64,000 nt of DNA from Impatiens glandulifera (lineage: Eukaryota; Streptophyta; Magnoliopsida; Ericales; Balsaminaceae). Within the stretch, counting starts at the first letter, position 1; each line of letters starts with the position of its first letter. A program made the position numbers and the translations under genes. Shown here one piece after another: positions 10,938 through 23,659 of this stretch. Location: assembly GCF_907164915.1 (NCBI RefSeq), contig NC_061865.1:56936587-57000586 (forward strand). Direction: 5' to 3'. The notes below the pieces were generated by a model. It was not told the DNA's origin and ran no database searches. It saw nothing but the letters and a program-made list of their open reading frames with translations.

Positions 10938-12478
10938 TAATTTAAATTAATCAATTAATTACATATTTAATGACAAAATCTTCTTAATTACTTTTTTGGT
11001 AAAAAATATTTTGTAAATATTTCTACCTTTTGTGTGGTGATTTTTTTTGTTAAAATAAATTTGATAAATATTATAACTTTCTATATGCAATATTATAGTG
11101 TTAATTAGAAATATGTTTTTGGTATAAATTGATTTGAAAATTTAATTAAAATGAATTATAAATGTCAAGTTATTCATATTAGAAAGAAATATATTTTAAA
11201 ATATATACTTACTATAAATCAACCATATTATTTTTTAATGTTGAAAACAAAAAGAGAAATAAATTTATAAAACAAAATATGTTCACATTTACAGATATTA
11301 TTTCTAAATAGGAGTACTAGGAGCCTTAAATTTATTCAAATCAAGTCTTCTAATTCAGCAAAAATAAAATTAAGAGTTTGCATATCCTCTTTGATTTATT
11401 TTCATTATATATATATATATATATATATATAACATATATTAATTAATATTCTCTATTATCTATGTGATATATATGTTAAATATCAAATCTTAGATCTAAA
11501 AACCAAATTTTGTTTGAAGTTTTATTCATATATTAAAAAATTTAATACTTGGTTTTATTAATTGTATTTATAATTATGATTTAATCTATTTTTAGATCAC
11601 CATAAGATTATTTTTACACCAATTTGTTTTATAAACAATTTTGTATGTTTTAAAAAATAAAAGATAATTTGAAGAATATATTTTAATGATAAAACCAACT
11701 CATTTGTTATAATAAAAAAAATATATATATAATAGTTATAATCATCTTTGTAGATATTTCTAACAGTAAAATAAATCTTATTTGTAAAAAAAAAATATTC
11801 ATAATAAAAGTTAATCAAAAAAGGTTGGACATTAAGTCTAACTTTATTTCTTGATTTAAAATGATTTAATCATCATAAATTTATAAGGTATTAAATCAAA
11901 CAGATTTTATTCTTAATTATAAAAAAATCATTGTCAATTTTGGAAAAAAAGTTTAAAAGTTTGTATTCATATTATACATAAATTGTATTTTATTTATTTT
12001 ATAATCCTTAAATATATAAAAATGAAAATAAATACTGCAAATAATTTTGTTAATCCAATATTTTATTGTTATGGATTGTTTTTGTATGTGACATTGTCAA
12101 AATTTGTTTATTTTTGTTCGTTTTTTTCCAATAATTTAACTACGAGATGAGATGTTTCAAAAATCCAATGAAACTATTTTTATTTACACTTTTTATTTAT
12201 ACAGCCGTTTGAGACATATTGAAGTGTTTTAACTAGAGAAGATCATGTTTTTTGTATTGTAATTAAGATAAAAATAAATCATTCAAAATTTAATTATTTC
12301 TAGTACAAATACACAAAAAAACATAATAAAACTTTACAAGATTAAAACACACTAATACCATCTATTTATCTATCAAAGCATGTATGTAATTGACCATCTT
12401 AAAAACAATATACTTACAATATTATTGAAATACACAAAAACATTGATTATCAATTTTGGATTTGAAAACAAAATTTGG

Positions 12479-12736
12479 TTAGAAGGTAACATTTGGTTTC
12501 TTTCCAACAAAAAATAAAAATGGTGACACTTGGGGGTTAGGCCTAATGACGTTCCCAGTGTCTGAAAATGTATTTTCAAGTACGTAAATTGATTCAACCG
12601 GGGAAGAAAATTTGATTGATTGAGCAAGTACACAAGAAAGAAGCATGAATTGGTGAAAGAATACCCAAAATGCATATTTTCCCTTCATTGATTTCATAAA
12701 TATATTAATCTCCTTGAAGCTTTGAAATGAGTCCAT
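12479..12736 (-). pseudogene. GDSL-esterase first-exon relic, copy 1
   Basis: This is an open frame of 85 codons. A signal-peptide-like segment (GKYAFWVFFHQFMLLSCVLA) is followed by VESIYVLENTFSDTGNVIR and NPQVSPF. This corresponds to block I of plant GDSL esterases/lipases, where FGDS-x-SDTGN-x-IR-x-NP is usual, as in the acetylajmalan-esterase group. The catalytic GDS has become ENT, so the nucleophilic serine is gone, and the frame stops about 280 residues short of the family length. It is a relic, possibly transcribed as a short secreted peptide. Copies at 20231-20488 and 33849-34106 encode the same 85 residues. Confidence 0.75.
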
Positions 12737-13606
12737 TTATATATTACATAAAGTGATGTACCTCCCTAATTTAATTAATCTATTAGAATCAACTTTAAGA
12801 TGATAGGCAATAATTTACACGATACAAATGTTCGAAATTGATTGGTTATACTACTAGTATTTCGAATAAAAGGCCACCAAAGTCAAGAAGATAGTTAAAC
12901 ATTGCATTCGAAACAGATTTCAAATACAAATGATGTAATTTGATTGATAATTAAGGTGGAGTTGGAAGCAGGATTGATGGATGATAAGATTGCATTCATT
13001 CCCAAAAAATGTTAAAATATTTTGAAGTTCGATTATCACTCTAATCTAACAGTTACACGTGAGAATAAAATAGTAAGGATCAGGTTAGATACTTAAATTA
13101 AGAAAAAAATATTTTAATGTTCATTACTTGACTAACTATGTATGCTCAAACATTTTTTTTTATGAAAATCAATAGAATGATTTTTTACTCAAAAGAAAAA
13201 GAAATATTGAGGATGAAAGTGAAACATTAACTTTTGATAAATTTAATTTATTATTTTTATTTCTAACAATGTGAATATTATATATCAATTAAATAGTTTT
13301 AACTTAAAACAAAAAAAAAGTTATGAATTCAACTTGGTTGTTTGGAAAAAATTTTATTTTAGATTTTTAGGTTGCTTCATTTTAATTTTGTTAATAAAAG
13401 TTGATGGAATTGATTTAAATATTGCTGAGAGCATATGTGATAATAATATGAATCATTTACCCCACCATTAAGACTAAAATGTCACAATCATAACATGCTC
13501 TTTAATTTAAAATAATAATATGAAAACTTGGGTTCCCCTGTGATGTATTTGTCTTCAAAAGTGTGTCCATTACAATCTTTCAAATGAGCAATTTTGAGTT
13601 TGATAC

Positions 13607-14390
13607 AGTTAGAATTAAGTTAATTCCATTAATGAATGAAAATAAGATTGTAAATAAATAAAATTCACACAAATTTAAACGTGAATTAACGATAAATTTA
13701 ATCCAGATTATAATTAAATATTAATTGTTTAATTAATATTTAATGCCTAATGAGATTATTAAAACATAATATTAGGATAAACATTTAGCTTTAATGGGCC
13801 TATTGGCTAACGTATGGACTTTTCCATTAGCTAACATTGAATGTCTAACATTGCATTTTTGTAAATTAACAAATGAACGTATAAGCTGATGTTAATTAGT
13901 TATGGATTAATTAAAAAATAAATGAGCAATATTTATTGCTAATAAACGTTTGGATGATTTTATTTGAAAGTTTAATTCTCAGCAATATATACCTATTCAT
14001 TATTCATTTTACATCACTTAATCATCTTATATTTTCTCACTCTAGAATTCCAAAAGCACTCTTATTGTTTTTATGAGTGTTCTTCGAGTTTTTACTCGAT
14101 ATTTCTGTTGAAACCCGGTGATAGTTCAGGTACGCTGATCAAGTTTGACGAGTAGTGATTTTAATGTAGAATCACTACTGGATTCGTTGTACCCTGAAAA
14201 ACAGCCATCTACGATAAGCTCCAACATAAACGGGAGACGATGAAACTGTTTTAAGGAAATGTTTCTAACACATGCCTCGAATCAACATTTAATCTAGTGA
14301 TTTCGTTCTTTGTAATATTGTATTTATTTAATTTATTTGTAACATCATTTTATATATATTTTCTCTTATTTCAATACATTATTTCTAACA
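13607..14390 (+). mobile_element. Solo-LTR-like segment, unit 1
   Basis: The segment runs from GTTAGAATTAAG to TTATTTCTAACA, imperfect TGTTAGAA/TTCTAACA ends typical of copia LTRs. It contains a promoter-like CAATATATACC near 13985 followed by a C/T-rich leader. No internal retrotransposon sequence follows. It is present in units 1 and 2. The type A homology of the inverted third unit stops exactly at its left edge. No clear target duplication is visible. Confidence 0.5.
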
Positions 14391-15139
14391 ATCTTAAAAC
14401 AGTTTCGTGTGCTAAGTTATTTAGTAACTTTTGCCGTCGAAAATCTGTCTTTGATGTTTCAGAAATACGAGTCGCAATGTTGCAAAGGGGATGATGGCTT
14501 ATTTCGATAAGATAAAGTTGTTCATTTAAATAGAAGAATTTACAAATAAAGATAAGTCTTTATTTTATATATATAATGTTAATTATTATTAATATTATTT
14601 GTATGAAAGCTTACTTTTATAAACTAATATATGTTGATGTAGATTTAGATTCTAAAGAAAAATGATGTATATTCATTATACAAACGTTTTCTTGAAAATA
14701 ATTTAGAAAATAATAATTTGTTTTTTTTTCATTAAAAGTTTGATAGTTACTAGAATTATTATTTTTAATAAATGAAAAGGTAACTAAAAGGTATAATTTA
14801 TAATTTTTAAAATAAAATAAAATTAGTGGTTATATTTAATAGTAATTAAAATTAATTATAATTAAAACATATGGTTTCAATTTTAAAATAATTAATTATA
14901 ATATATGCATTCTTAAATTAATTAGGAGTTGATAATTAATAAGAATGTGGTAGGATGATTACTAAATAAGGAGAGATGATCTACATTATTTTACATACTA
15001 TATTTTATTATGGTATTAAGATATCATTTTAAAATGTGTGTATATATTTGTTTGTTGACAGAGTTGATTTAAATAAAATAAATAAATTCTTCTAATTAAA
15101 GGATACAAAATGTCATAAAAGCGGTAGAATGATGAAAAA

Positions 15140-15730
15140 GTGCATTGGCGCAGTGGTTCAAAGTTCAGACGCAATGGTGCGTGATGGATGGAATTGTCAA
15201 TGATTTCTTTGTAGAAATCAGACTTGATAAAGTCATTAATGTTGAAACCATTCTAATTTCTTGTGTTCGAATCCAGTTGATGAGATGATTTAATTTCTTT
15301 TTGTAAAAATCAGATTTACTAAAATGACTATGGTCATCGATGTTAAAAACCATTCCAATTTCTTGTATAGAAATTATGAGATGAATGGGATTGTCAATGA
15401 TTTCTGTGTAGAAATCAGACTTGATAAAGTTATTGATGTTGAAACCATTCCAATTTCTTATGTAGAAATTATGAGATGCATGGGTAGTCAATGATTTTTT
15501 GGTAGAAATCAGACTTGTTAAAGTCATTGATGTTAAAACTATTTTAATCTCTTGTGTAGAAATTATGAGATTAATGGGTTCATAATGATTTTTATAAATA
15601 TATATATATAAATATATAATATGATTTGTCTAAATGACATTAACCATGGATGTTAGAATTATTCTAATTTCTTGTGTAAAAATTATTAAATGAAATGAAA
15701 TGGGACACTATAGAAATTATCTGATTCATA
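15140..15730. repeat. Hairpin-bearing tandem repeat, unit 1
   Basis: Degenerate repeats of roughly 105-118 bases each contain short dyads of the form TGATTTCT-TTGT-AGAAATCA or AATTTCT-TGTGT-AGAAATT. A 120-codon open frame on the minus strand is just the repeat read through. At its head (15145-15175) GGCGCAGTGGTTCAAAG resembles a Pol III A-box, and GTGTTCGAATCCAG near 15265 resembles a B-box, so the array may have grown from a SINE. Confidence 0.75.
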
Positions 15731-16034
15731 ATGACAGAAAATGAAGGTCATATGTATAATGAGATTAAATAAGTTATTTATTTTAGAACTTATTATAATC
15801 ATGTATTTAAATAGACACGACTATGTTAGTCGAAATTTTCTTCGCAAAAATTGTCTCGGTGAGAACAATCTACTCAGATTTATTTTGAGCATGCATAGTC
15901 GTTTCACGTCGATTATTGTTCAAAACATGGCAATGTAAGTGCTTCGATTAATATATGAAATATATTTGATTATGTGCTAATTGATTATTAATATAAATCA
16001 TGCATATTAGCTAATAATATGATGATTCATGTTA

Positions 16035-16480
16035 TCTATATATATATATAATGATGCTTAATTTTTAAAGTGTCCGGAATGTCGGGTGTGGTTAATTTGG
16101 ATACTTGGGTCGGATTGTGGGTTGACCCGTTTTTAAATTTAAAACGGTTAAAAATAAAATTAAAAATGTTAGAGGTATGTTTCGAATTTGCAACCTAACA
16201 AAAATAAGTACAACCTTTTACCAACTAGGCTACTAATACTTTATATTTTAAATTCAACACCAAATTTGATGAACGCGGGACGTTTTAACATTAATATAAA
16301 TTCAATTTTTTAACTAACTAATATATAATGATGTTGAGTAAATGGATACTTGGGTCGGATTGTGGATTGACCCACCCATAAACTTAAAACGGTTAAAAAT
16401 AAAATTAAAAATGTTATTCGTAATTTTTTTTCACGGTTTTTTATATTATTACTCGTGCAAATGCACGGGCTAAATGCTAG
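16035..16480 (+). mobile_element. Non-autonomous Helitron, unit 1
   Basis: It starts with TC after A (16034) and ends with CTAG before T (16481), the A|T insertion site typical of Helitrons. A hairpin, TCGTGCA-AA-TGCACGGG, lies about 10 bases before the 3' end. Inside are two direct copies of a roughly 75-base segment starting at GGATACTTGGGTCGGATTG (16099 and 16342). Between them, on the opposite strand, is a tRNA-like piece (TAGCCTAGTTGGTAAAAGG...GTTGCAAATTCGAAA). There is no Rep/helicase gene. Confidence 0.85.
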
Positions 16481-17491
16481 TTCATAAAAAGTATGATTAT
16501 CTAGAAATTTATATATATATATATATAAATTAAGATTTATTTTCTATCTATTTTTATTTTAATAGATAATTTTGAAATTTGTCACAAATCATGTGTTCTT
16601 TGATTGACAAAGATTTGTTATAGAATGTTAAAGGTCATCTAATTAATTAAGAAACGAATAATTGATGACATAAATAGTTATTTTTATAATTAGTTAGTTT
16701 TATATTCGATTAAAGATAAATGATCAACATTCTAATTAAGTGTAATAATTAATATTCTAATTAATTATTATATATTTTTTAAACGGTATTTTTAATGATA
16801 AATGAAGTTGTATATATATTTGTTTAATAATATTATGACATATTATTTATCAGATTACGTTTCTATGTTATTGATTATATATATATTATAGTTTTTTTTT
16901 CATCGTGGTGACTAAAATAAAGAAACAATAATATATAATATAATATATATGAATATATTAATTTTGGTTTAATATAATATATTTCATATACATTGTTCAA
17001 TTGCATCATTAAGACTTACTTAATTTGATAATTTTGAAATCAAATAATTACAAGAAAAGTCTTATTTGATTTGAGAATAATGTGGCAAACGTGCCGATAT
17101 TACGGGATGCAAACGTGCAACCGAAAATAAATGTTTAAGCGACTTCGGTCAAAGATGCTTGAAACATTATGATTTCTTTTGTAGAAATCATGTGATATGG
17201 TGAATATTTATTTGATTAAATATATTCTAATTTCTTTTATATAAATTAAATATTGAAATAAATATTTTAATTTGATTAAATATTTTTAATATTTTATGTA
17301 GAGATTATGTGAAGAATGATTTATATATGAATAAACATTCTAATATATCTTGTATAAAAATTATATTTTATTCAGCCATATCTTTAATATTTTAATAGCA
17401 AGTTGTTTACCTATACAAATCTTGTCTCAATCATTTTTTACTCATATGTATAGAACTTACTTGGGTATATATGTATATACTTTATATATCA

Positions 17492-17522
<31 letters not shown>

Positions 17523-18118
17523 AAATTAATAATTTGTAGTATATTTTTTTATTTTACATAGATCTTCTTAAAATATATATAGTACCAAAATTATTTATTT
17601 ATATTATAAATATGTAATGTTATAAATTTTGTTTTTATATAAATGTAAATGAAAATAAATAAGTGGATACTATAATAATTGTTTTTAGTTATCTGTAGTT
17701 TTATTACCTAATTTTACATAATTATATATTTTTTTAATATCTCATATTAATTATAAACAATCAAAAATATTTTAATTTTTATAATTTTATTGTTAATAAT
17801 CTTAATCTATCTTTAAATATAAACTCATATATCTACATATAAATTTTTATTGTATTTTTATTTTACCTGCATATTAATTATTTATTTATTTATAATTGTG
17901 TACATAGTCAATTTTTAAGCTTTTTGTGATTATATGATTAATAATTAATATTAGGTATATTTATTTAAATTTGTATTAGCACATTTATAAGAATGATAGA
18001 GTGAATGAATGATATATATAACCAAGAGAACATAAATTGTAATTTATACTATATTATTATTATTATTGTTTAATTAATTGTGATAATTAATTAATTAATT
18101 AATCACGTAGTACTCTTC

Positions 18119-18612
18119 CTAGCTCATTCGTTTGCAATTTGCTATACATGTTGGCACAAAATCGTAACATTCAGAAGGATCAAAGAAACAAGTATAGCCC
18201 ATAGTATTATTTGGACATTTGACTGGTAAGCAATAGTTCTCTACTAGATTTCTTTTCATTGGATGATTATATCCTGCAGTTACAACATAAAATAATAATA
18301 TTAAAATATTAATTATGTGTGTATCAACAATTATAAATTATAATACCATTTAATTCACCAAGGCAGCTAATTACATGCATGCATAACAAAATGGTTCATG
18401 AATTTCTACTTAAAAATATTATTATTAAGTACAATTAATTTGAAATAAGAATAAATAACAGATATAATATAATATAGCTGATCACCAAAGTTTGAATTTA
18501 TAAATCATTTCTAAAAATAATCCATACCTGTGTCGGAGAGACAAACAACAAACATAAGAGAAATCATGAAGAATAGAATGAAGGTAGAATATGTATTTCT
18601 TGAACTTGACAT
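18119..18612 (-). CDS. Secreted cysteine-rich peptide A2 (79 aa, 2 exons)
   Basis: Exon 1 is 18612-18528 and exon 2 is 18273-18119. The precursor is the same as A1: a signal peptide of about 28 residues, then six cysteines spaced C-x4-C-x8-C-x6-C-x6-C-x3-C. Splice sites, TATA box (18680-18689) and the 3' flank with its TTAA repeats are also unchanged. It lies 7752 bases from A1 in the same orientation. The lack of any coding difference among three copies means either very recent duplication or ongoing gene conversion. It is probably expressed, but its product cannot be distinguished from those of A1 and A3. Confidence 0.85.
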
Positions 18613-20230
18613 TGTCAAATCTTTATATTTCTTTTCTTTTGATATATTGAGTTATGTGTATACAATTGAAAAACAAAACATTTTATAGGTAATTTAAATT
18701 AATCAATTAATTACATATTTAATGACAAAATCTTCTTAATTACTTTTTTGGTAAAAAATATTTTGTAAATATTTCTACCTTTTGTGTGGTGATTTTTTTT
18801 GTTAAAATAAATTTGATAAATATTATAACTTTCTATATGCAATATTATAGTGTTAATTAGAAATATGTTTTTGGTATAAATTGATTTGAAAATTTAATTA
18901 AAATGAATTATAAATGTCAAGTTATTCATATTAGAAAGAAATATATTTTAAAATATATACTTACTATAAATCAACCATATTATTTTTTAATGTTGAAAAC
19001 AAAAAGAGAAATAAATTTATAAAACAAAATATGTTCACATTTACAGATATTATTTCTAAATAGGAGTACTAGGAGCCTTAAATTTATTCAAATCAAGTCT
19101 TCTAATTCAGCAAAAATAAAATTAAGAGTTTGCATATCCTCTTTGATTTATTTTCATTATATATATATATATATATATATATAACATATATTAATTAATA
19201 TTCTCTATTATCTATGTGATATATATGTTAAATATCAAATCTTAGATCTAAAAACCAAATTTTGTTTGAAGTTTTATTCATATATTAAAAAATTTAATAC
19301 TTGGTTTTATTAATTGTATTTATAATTATGATTTAATCTATTTTTAGATCACCATAAGATTATTTTTACACCAATTTGTTTTATAAACAATTTTGTATGT
19401 TTTAAAAAATAAAAGATAATTTGAAGAATATATTTTAATGATAAAACCAACTCATTTGTTATAATAAAAAAAATATATATATAATAGTTATAATCATCTT
19501 TGTAGATATTTCTAACAGTAAAATAAATCTTATTTGTAAAAAAAAAATATTCATAATAAAAGTTAATCAAAAAAGGTTGGACATTAAGTCTAACTTTATT
19601 TCTTGATTTAAAATGATTTAATCATCATAAATTTATAAGGTATTAAATCAAACAGATTTTATTCTTAATTATAAAAAAATCATTGTCAATTTTGGAAAAA
19701 AAGTTTAAAAGTTTGTATTCATATTATACATAAATTGTATTTTATTTATTTTATAATCCTTAAATATATAAAAATGAAAATAAATACTGCAAATAATTTT
19801 GTTAATCCAATATTTTATTGTTATGGATTGTTTTTGTATGTGACATTGTCAAAATTTGTTTATTTTTGTTCGTTTTTTTCCAATAATTTAACTACGAGAT
19901 GAGATGTTTCAAAAATCCAATGAAACTATTTTTATTTACACTTTTTATTTATACAGCCGTTTGAGACATATTGAAGTGTTTTAACTAGAGAAGATCATGT
20001 TTTTTGTATTGTAATTAAGATAAAAATAAATCATTCAAAATTTAATTATTTCTAGTACAAATACACAAAAAAACATAATAAAACTTTACAAGATTAAAAC
20101 ACACTAATACCATCTATTTATCTATCAAAGCATGTATGTAATTGACCATCTTAAAAACAATATACTTACAATATTATTGAAATACACAAAAACATTGATT
20201 ATCAATTTTGGATTTGAAAACAAAATTTGG

Positions 20231-20488
20231 TTAGAAGGTAACATTTGGTTTCTTTCCAACAAAAAATAAAAATGGTGACACTTGGGGGTTAGGCCTAATG
20301 ACGTTCCCAGTGTCTGAAAATGTATTTTCAAGTACGTAAATTGATTCAACCGGGGAAGAAAATTTGATTGATTGAGCAAGTACACAAGAAAGAAGCATGA
20401 ATTGGTGAAAGAATACCCAAAATGCATATTTTCCCTTCATTGATTTCATAAATATATTAATCTCCTTGAAGCTTTGAAATGAGTCCAT
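20231..20488 (-). pseudogene. GDSL-esterase first-exon relic, copy 2
   Basis: This encodes the same 85 residues as 12479-12736, with the same loss of the catalytic serine (ENT instead of GDS before SDTGN) and the same early stop. It lies about 1.6 kb upstream of A2 in the same orientation. Confidence 0.75.
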
Positions 20489-21393
20489 TTATATATTACA
20501 TAAAGTGATGTACCTCCCTAATTTAATTAATCTATTAGAATCAACTTTAAGATGATAGGCAATAATTTACACGATACAAATGTTCGAAATTGATTGGTTA
20601 TACTACTAGTATTTCGAATAAAAGGCCACCAAAGTCAAGAAGATAGTTAAACATTGCATTCGAAACAGATTTCAAATACAAATGATGTAATTTGATTGAT
20701 AATTAAGGTGGAGTTGGAAGCATGGAATGATTGATTATAAGATTGCATTCATTCTAAAAAAAAATTGTTTTTTTTTTTTTTTTTTGGCATAAATGTTAAA
20801 ATATTTTTAAGTTCGATTATCAATCTAACAGTTACACGTGAGAATAAAATAGTAAGGGTCAGGTTAGATACTTAAATTAAGAAAAAAATATTGTAATTTT
20901 CGTTTCTTGACTAACTATGTATGCTCAAACATTTTTTTATGAAAATCATTAGAATGATTTTTTACTCAAAAGAAAAAAGAAATATTGAGGATGAAAGTGA
21001 AACATTAACTTTTTGATGAATTTAATTTATTATTTTTATTTCTAACATTGTGAATATCATATATCAATTAAATAGTTTTAACTGAAAACAAAAAAAAAAA
21101 GTTATGAATTCAACATGCATGGTTGTTTGGAAAATTAATTTATTTTGGATTTTTTAGGTTGCTTCATTCTAATTTTGTTAATAAAAGTTGATGGAATTGA
21201 TTTAAATATTGCTGAAAGCATATGTGATAATAATATGAATCATTTACCCCACCATTAAGACTAAAATGTCACAATCATAACATGCTCTTTAATTTAAAAT
21301 AATAATATGAAAACTTAGGTTACCCTGTGATGTATTTGTCTTCAAAAGTGTGTCCATTATAATCTTTCAAATGAGCAATTTTGAGTTTGATAC

Positions 21394-22188
21394 AGTTGGA
21401 ATTAAGCTAATTTCATTAATGAATGAAAATAAGATTGTAATTAAATAAAATCAAATAAAATTCACACAAATTCAAACGTGAATTAACGGTAAATTTAATT
21501 CAAATTATAATTAAATATTAATTGTTTCATTAATATTTAATGCCTAATTAAAAAATTAAAACATAATGTTAGGATAAACATTTAGCTTTAATTGGTCTAT
21601 TGGCTAACGTATGGACTCTTCAATTAGCTAACATTGAATGTCTAACATTGCATTTTTGCAAATTAACAAATGAACATATAGGCTGATGTTAATTAGTTAT
21701 GGATTAATTAAAAAATGAATGAGAAATATTTATTGCTAATAAACGTTTGAATGATTTTATTTGAAAATTTAATTCTCATCATTATATACCTATTCATTAT
21801 TCATTTTACATCACTTAATCATCTTATATTTTCTCACTCTAGAATTCCAAAAGCACTATTCTTGTTTTTATGAGTGTTCTTCGAGTTCTTTACTCGATAT
21901 TTCTGTTGAAACCCGGTGATAATTCAGGTACGCTGATCAAGTTTGACGAGTAGTGATTTCAGTGTAGAATCACTACTGGATTCGTTGTACCCTGGGAGAC
22001 AGTCATCTACGATAAGCTCCAGCACAAACGGGAGACGATGAAACTGTTTTAAGGAAATGTTTCTAACACATACCTCGAATCAACATTTAATCTAGTGATT
22101 TCGTTCTTTGTAATATTGTATTTATTTAATTTATTTGTAACATCATTTTATATATATTTTCTGTTATTTCAATACATTATTTCTAACA
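21394..22188 (+). mobile_element. Solo-LTR-like segment, unit 2
   Basis: Counterpart of 13607-14390, ending TTATTTCTAACA. It differs from unit 1 by scattered substitutions and short indels (for example TTGGAATTAAG at the start), in contrast to the unchanged gene region of the same unit. Confidence 0.5.
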
Positions 22189-22929
22189 ATCTTAAAACAG
22201 TTTCGTGTGCTAAGTTATTTAGTAACTTTTGCCGTCGAAAATCTGTCTTTGATGTTTCAGAAATACGAATTGCGATGTTGCAAAGGGGATGATGGCTTAT
22301 TTCGATAAGATAAAGTTGTTCATTTAAATAGAAGAATTTACAAATAAAGATAAGTCTTTATTTTATATATATAATATTAATTATTATTAATATTATTTGT
22401 ATGAAAGCTTACTTTATAAGCTAATATATGTTGATGTAGATTTAGATTCTAAAGAAAAATGATGTATATTCATTATACAAACGTTTTCTTGAAAATAATT
22501 TAGAAAATAATAATTTGTTTTTTTTTTCATTAAAAGTTTGATAGTTACTAGAATTATTATTTTTAATAAATAAAAAAGTAACTAAAAGGTTTAACTTATA
22601 ATTTTTAAAATAAAATAAAATTAGTGGTTATATTTAATAGTAATTAAAATTAATTATAGTTAAAACATATGGTTTCAGTTTTAAAATAATTAATTATAAT
22701 ATATGCATTCTTAAATTAATTAGGAGTTGATAATTAATAAGAATGTGGTAGCATGATTACTAAATAAGGAGATCTACATTATTTTACATATTATATTTTA
22801 TTATGGTATTAAGATATCATTTTAAAATGTGTGTATATATTTGTTTGTTGACAGAGTTGATTTAAAGAAAATAAATAGATTATTCTAATTAAAGGATACA
22901 AAATGTCATAAAAGCGGTAGAATGATGAA

Positions 22930-23331
22930 AAAGTGCATCGGCGCAGTGGTTCAAAGTTCAGACGCAATGGTGCGTGACAGATGGAATTGTCAACGATTTC
23001 TTTGAAGAAATCAGACTTGATAAAGTCATTGATGTTGAAACCATTCCAATTTCTTGTGTTCGAATCCAGTTGATGAGATGATTTGATTTCTTTTTGTAGA
23101 AATCAGATTTACTAAAATGACTATGGTCATTGATGTTAAAAACCATTCCAATTTCTTGTATAGAAATTATGAGATGAATGAGATTGTCAATGATTTCTGT
23201 GTAGAAATCAGACTTGATAAAGTTATTGATGTTGAAACCATTCCAATTTCTTGTGTAGAAATTATTAGATGAATAGATAGTCAATGATTTTTTGGTAGAA
23301 ATTATGAGATTAATGGGTTCATAATGATTTT

Positions 23332-23397
<66 letters not shown>

Positions 23398-23480
23398 TAT
23401 AATATGATTTGTCTAAATGACATTAACCATGGATGTTAGAATTATTCTAATTTCTTGTGTAAAAATTATTAAATGAAATG
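22930..23480. repeat. Hairpin-bearing tandem repeat, unit 2
   Basis: Same array as 15140-15730 with the A-box-like head GGCGCAGTGGTTCAAAG at 22944, but one repeat shorter near 23290 and interrupted by an (AT)n run at 23335-23392. Confidence 0.75.
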
Positions 23481-23659
23481 GGACACTATAGAAATTATGT
23501 GATTCATAATGACAGAAAATGAAGGTCATATGTATAATGAGATTAAATAAGTTATTTATTTTAGAACTTATTCTAATCATGTATTTAAATAGACACGACT
23601 ATGTTAGTCGAAATTGTATTCGCAAAAATTGTCTCGGTGAGAACAATCTACTCAGATTT

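Larger units (their letters stand above)
9611..17380. repeat. Segmental repeat unit 1 (type A gene A1)
   Basis: Starting at CAGTCATATCTTTAATAGC, this 7.77-kb block is repeated from 17381 (CAGCCATATCTTTAAT). In order it holds peptide gene A1, a GDSL-esterase relic, a solo-LTR-like segment, the hairpin array and a Helitron. Coordinates of matching parts differ by a constant 7752 over 10367-12736. Identity looks almost complete up to about 12970 and then falls visibly. Confidence 0.95.
17381..23659. repeat. Segmental repeat unit 2 (type A gene A2), cut at an inversion junction
   Basis: This follows unit 1 directly and repeats it through CTACTCAGATTT, corresponding to 15880 in unit 1. The continuation expected there (ATTTTGAGCATGC and the Helitron) is found instead, inverted, at 36835-38379. 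An AT-dinucleotide run at 23335-23392 replaces a shorter one in unit 1. Confidence 0.95.

Noticed and set aside
11597..11818. 73-codon Ile/Tyr/Phe-rich frame (also 19349-19570)
   Set aside because: AT-rich chance frame upstream of the peptide genes; in the third unit it is broken by a deletion.
12373..12675. 100-codon frame overlapping the GDSL relic (also 20125-20427 and 33910-34212)
   Set aside because: It is a shifted frame over the same DNA; only the 85-codon frame shows signal peptide and SDTGN.
15165..15527. 120-codon frame on the minus strand with internal repeats (also 22958-23284)
   Set aside because: It follows the DNA repeat unit, does not keep its length between the two units and has no start context or domain.
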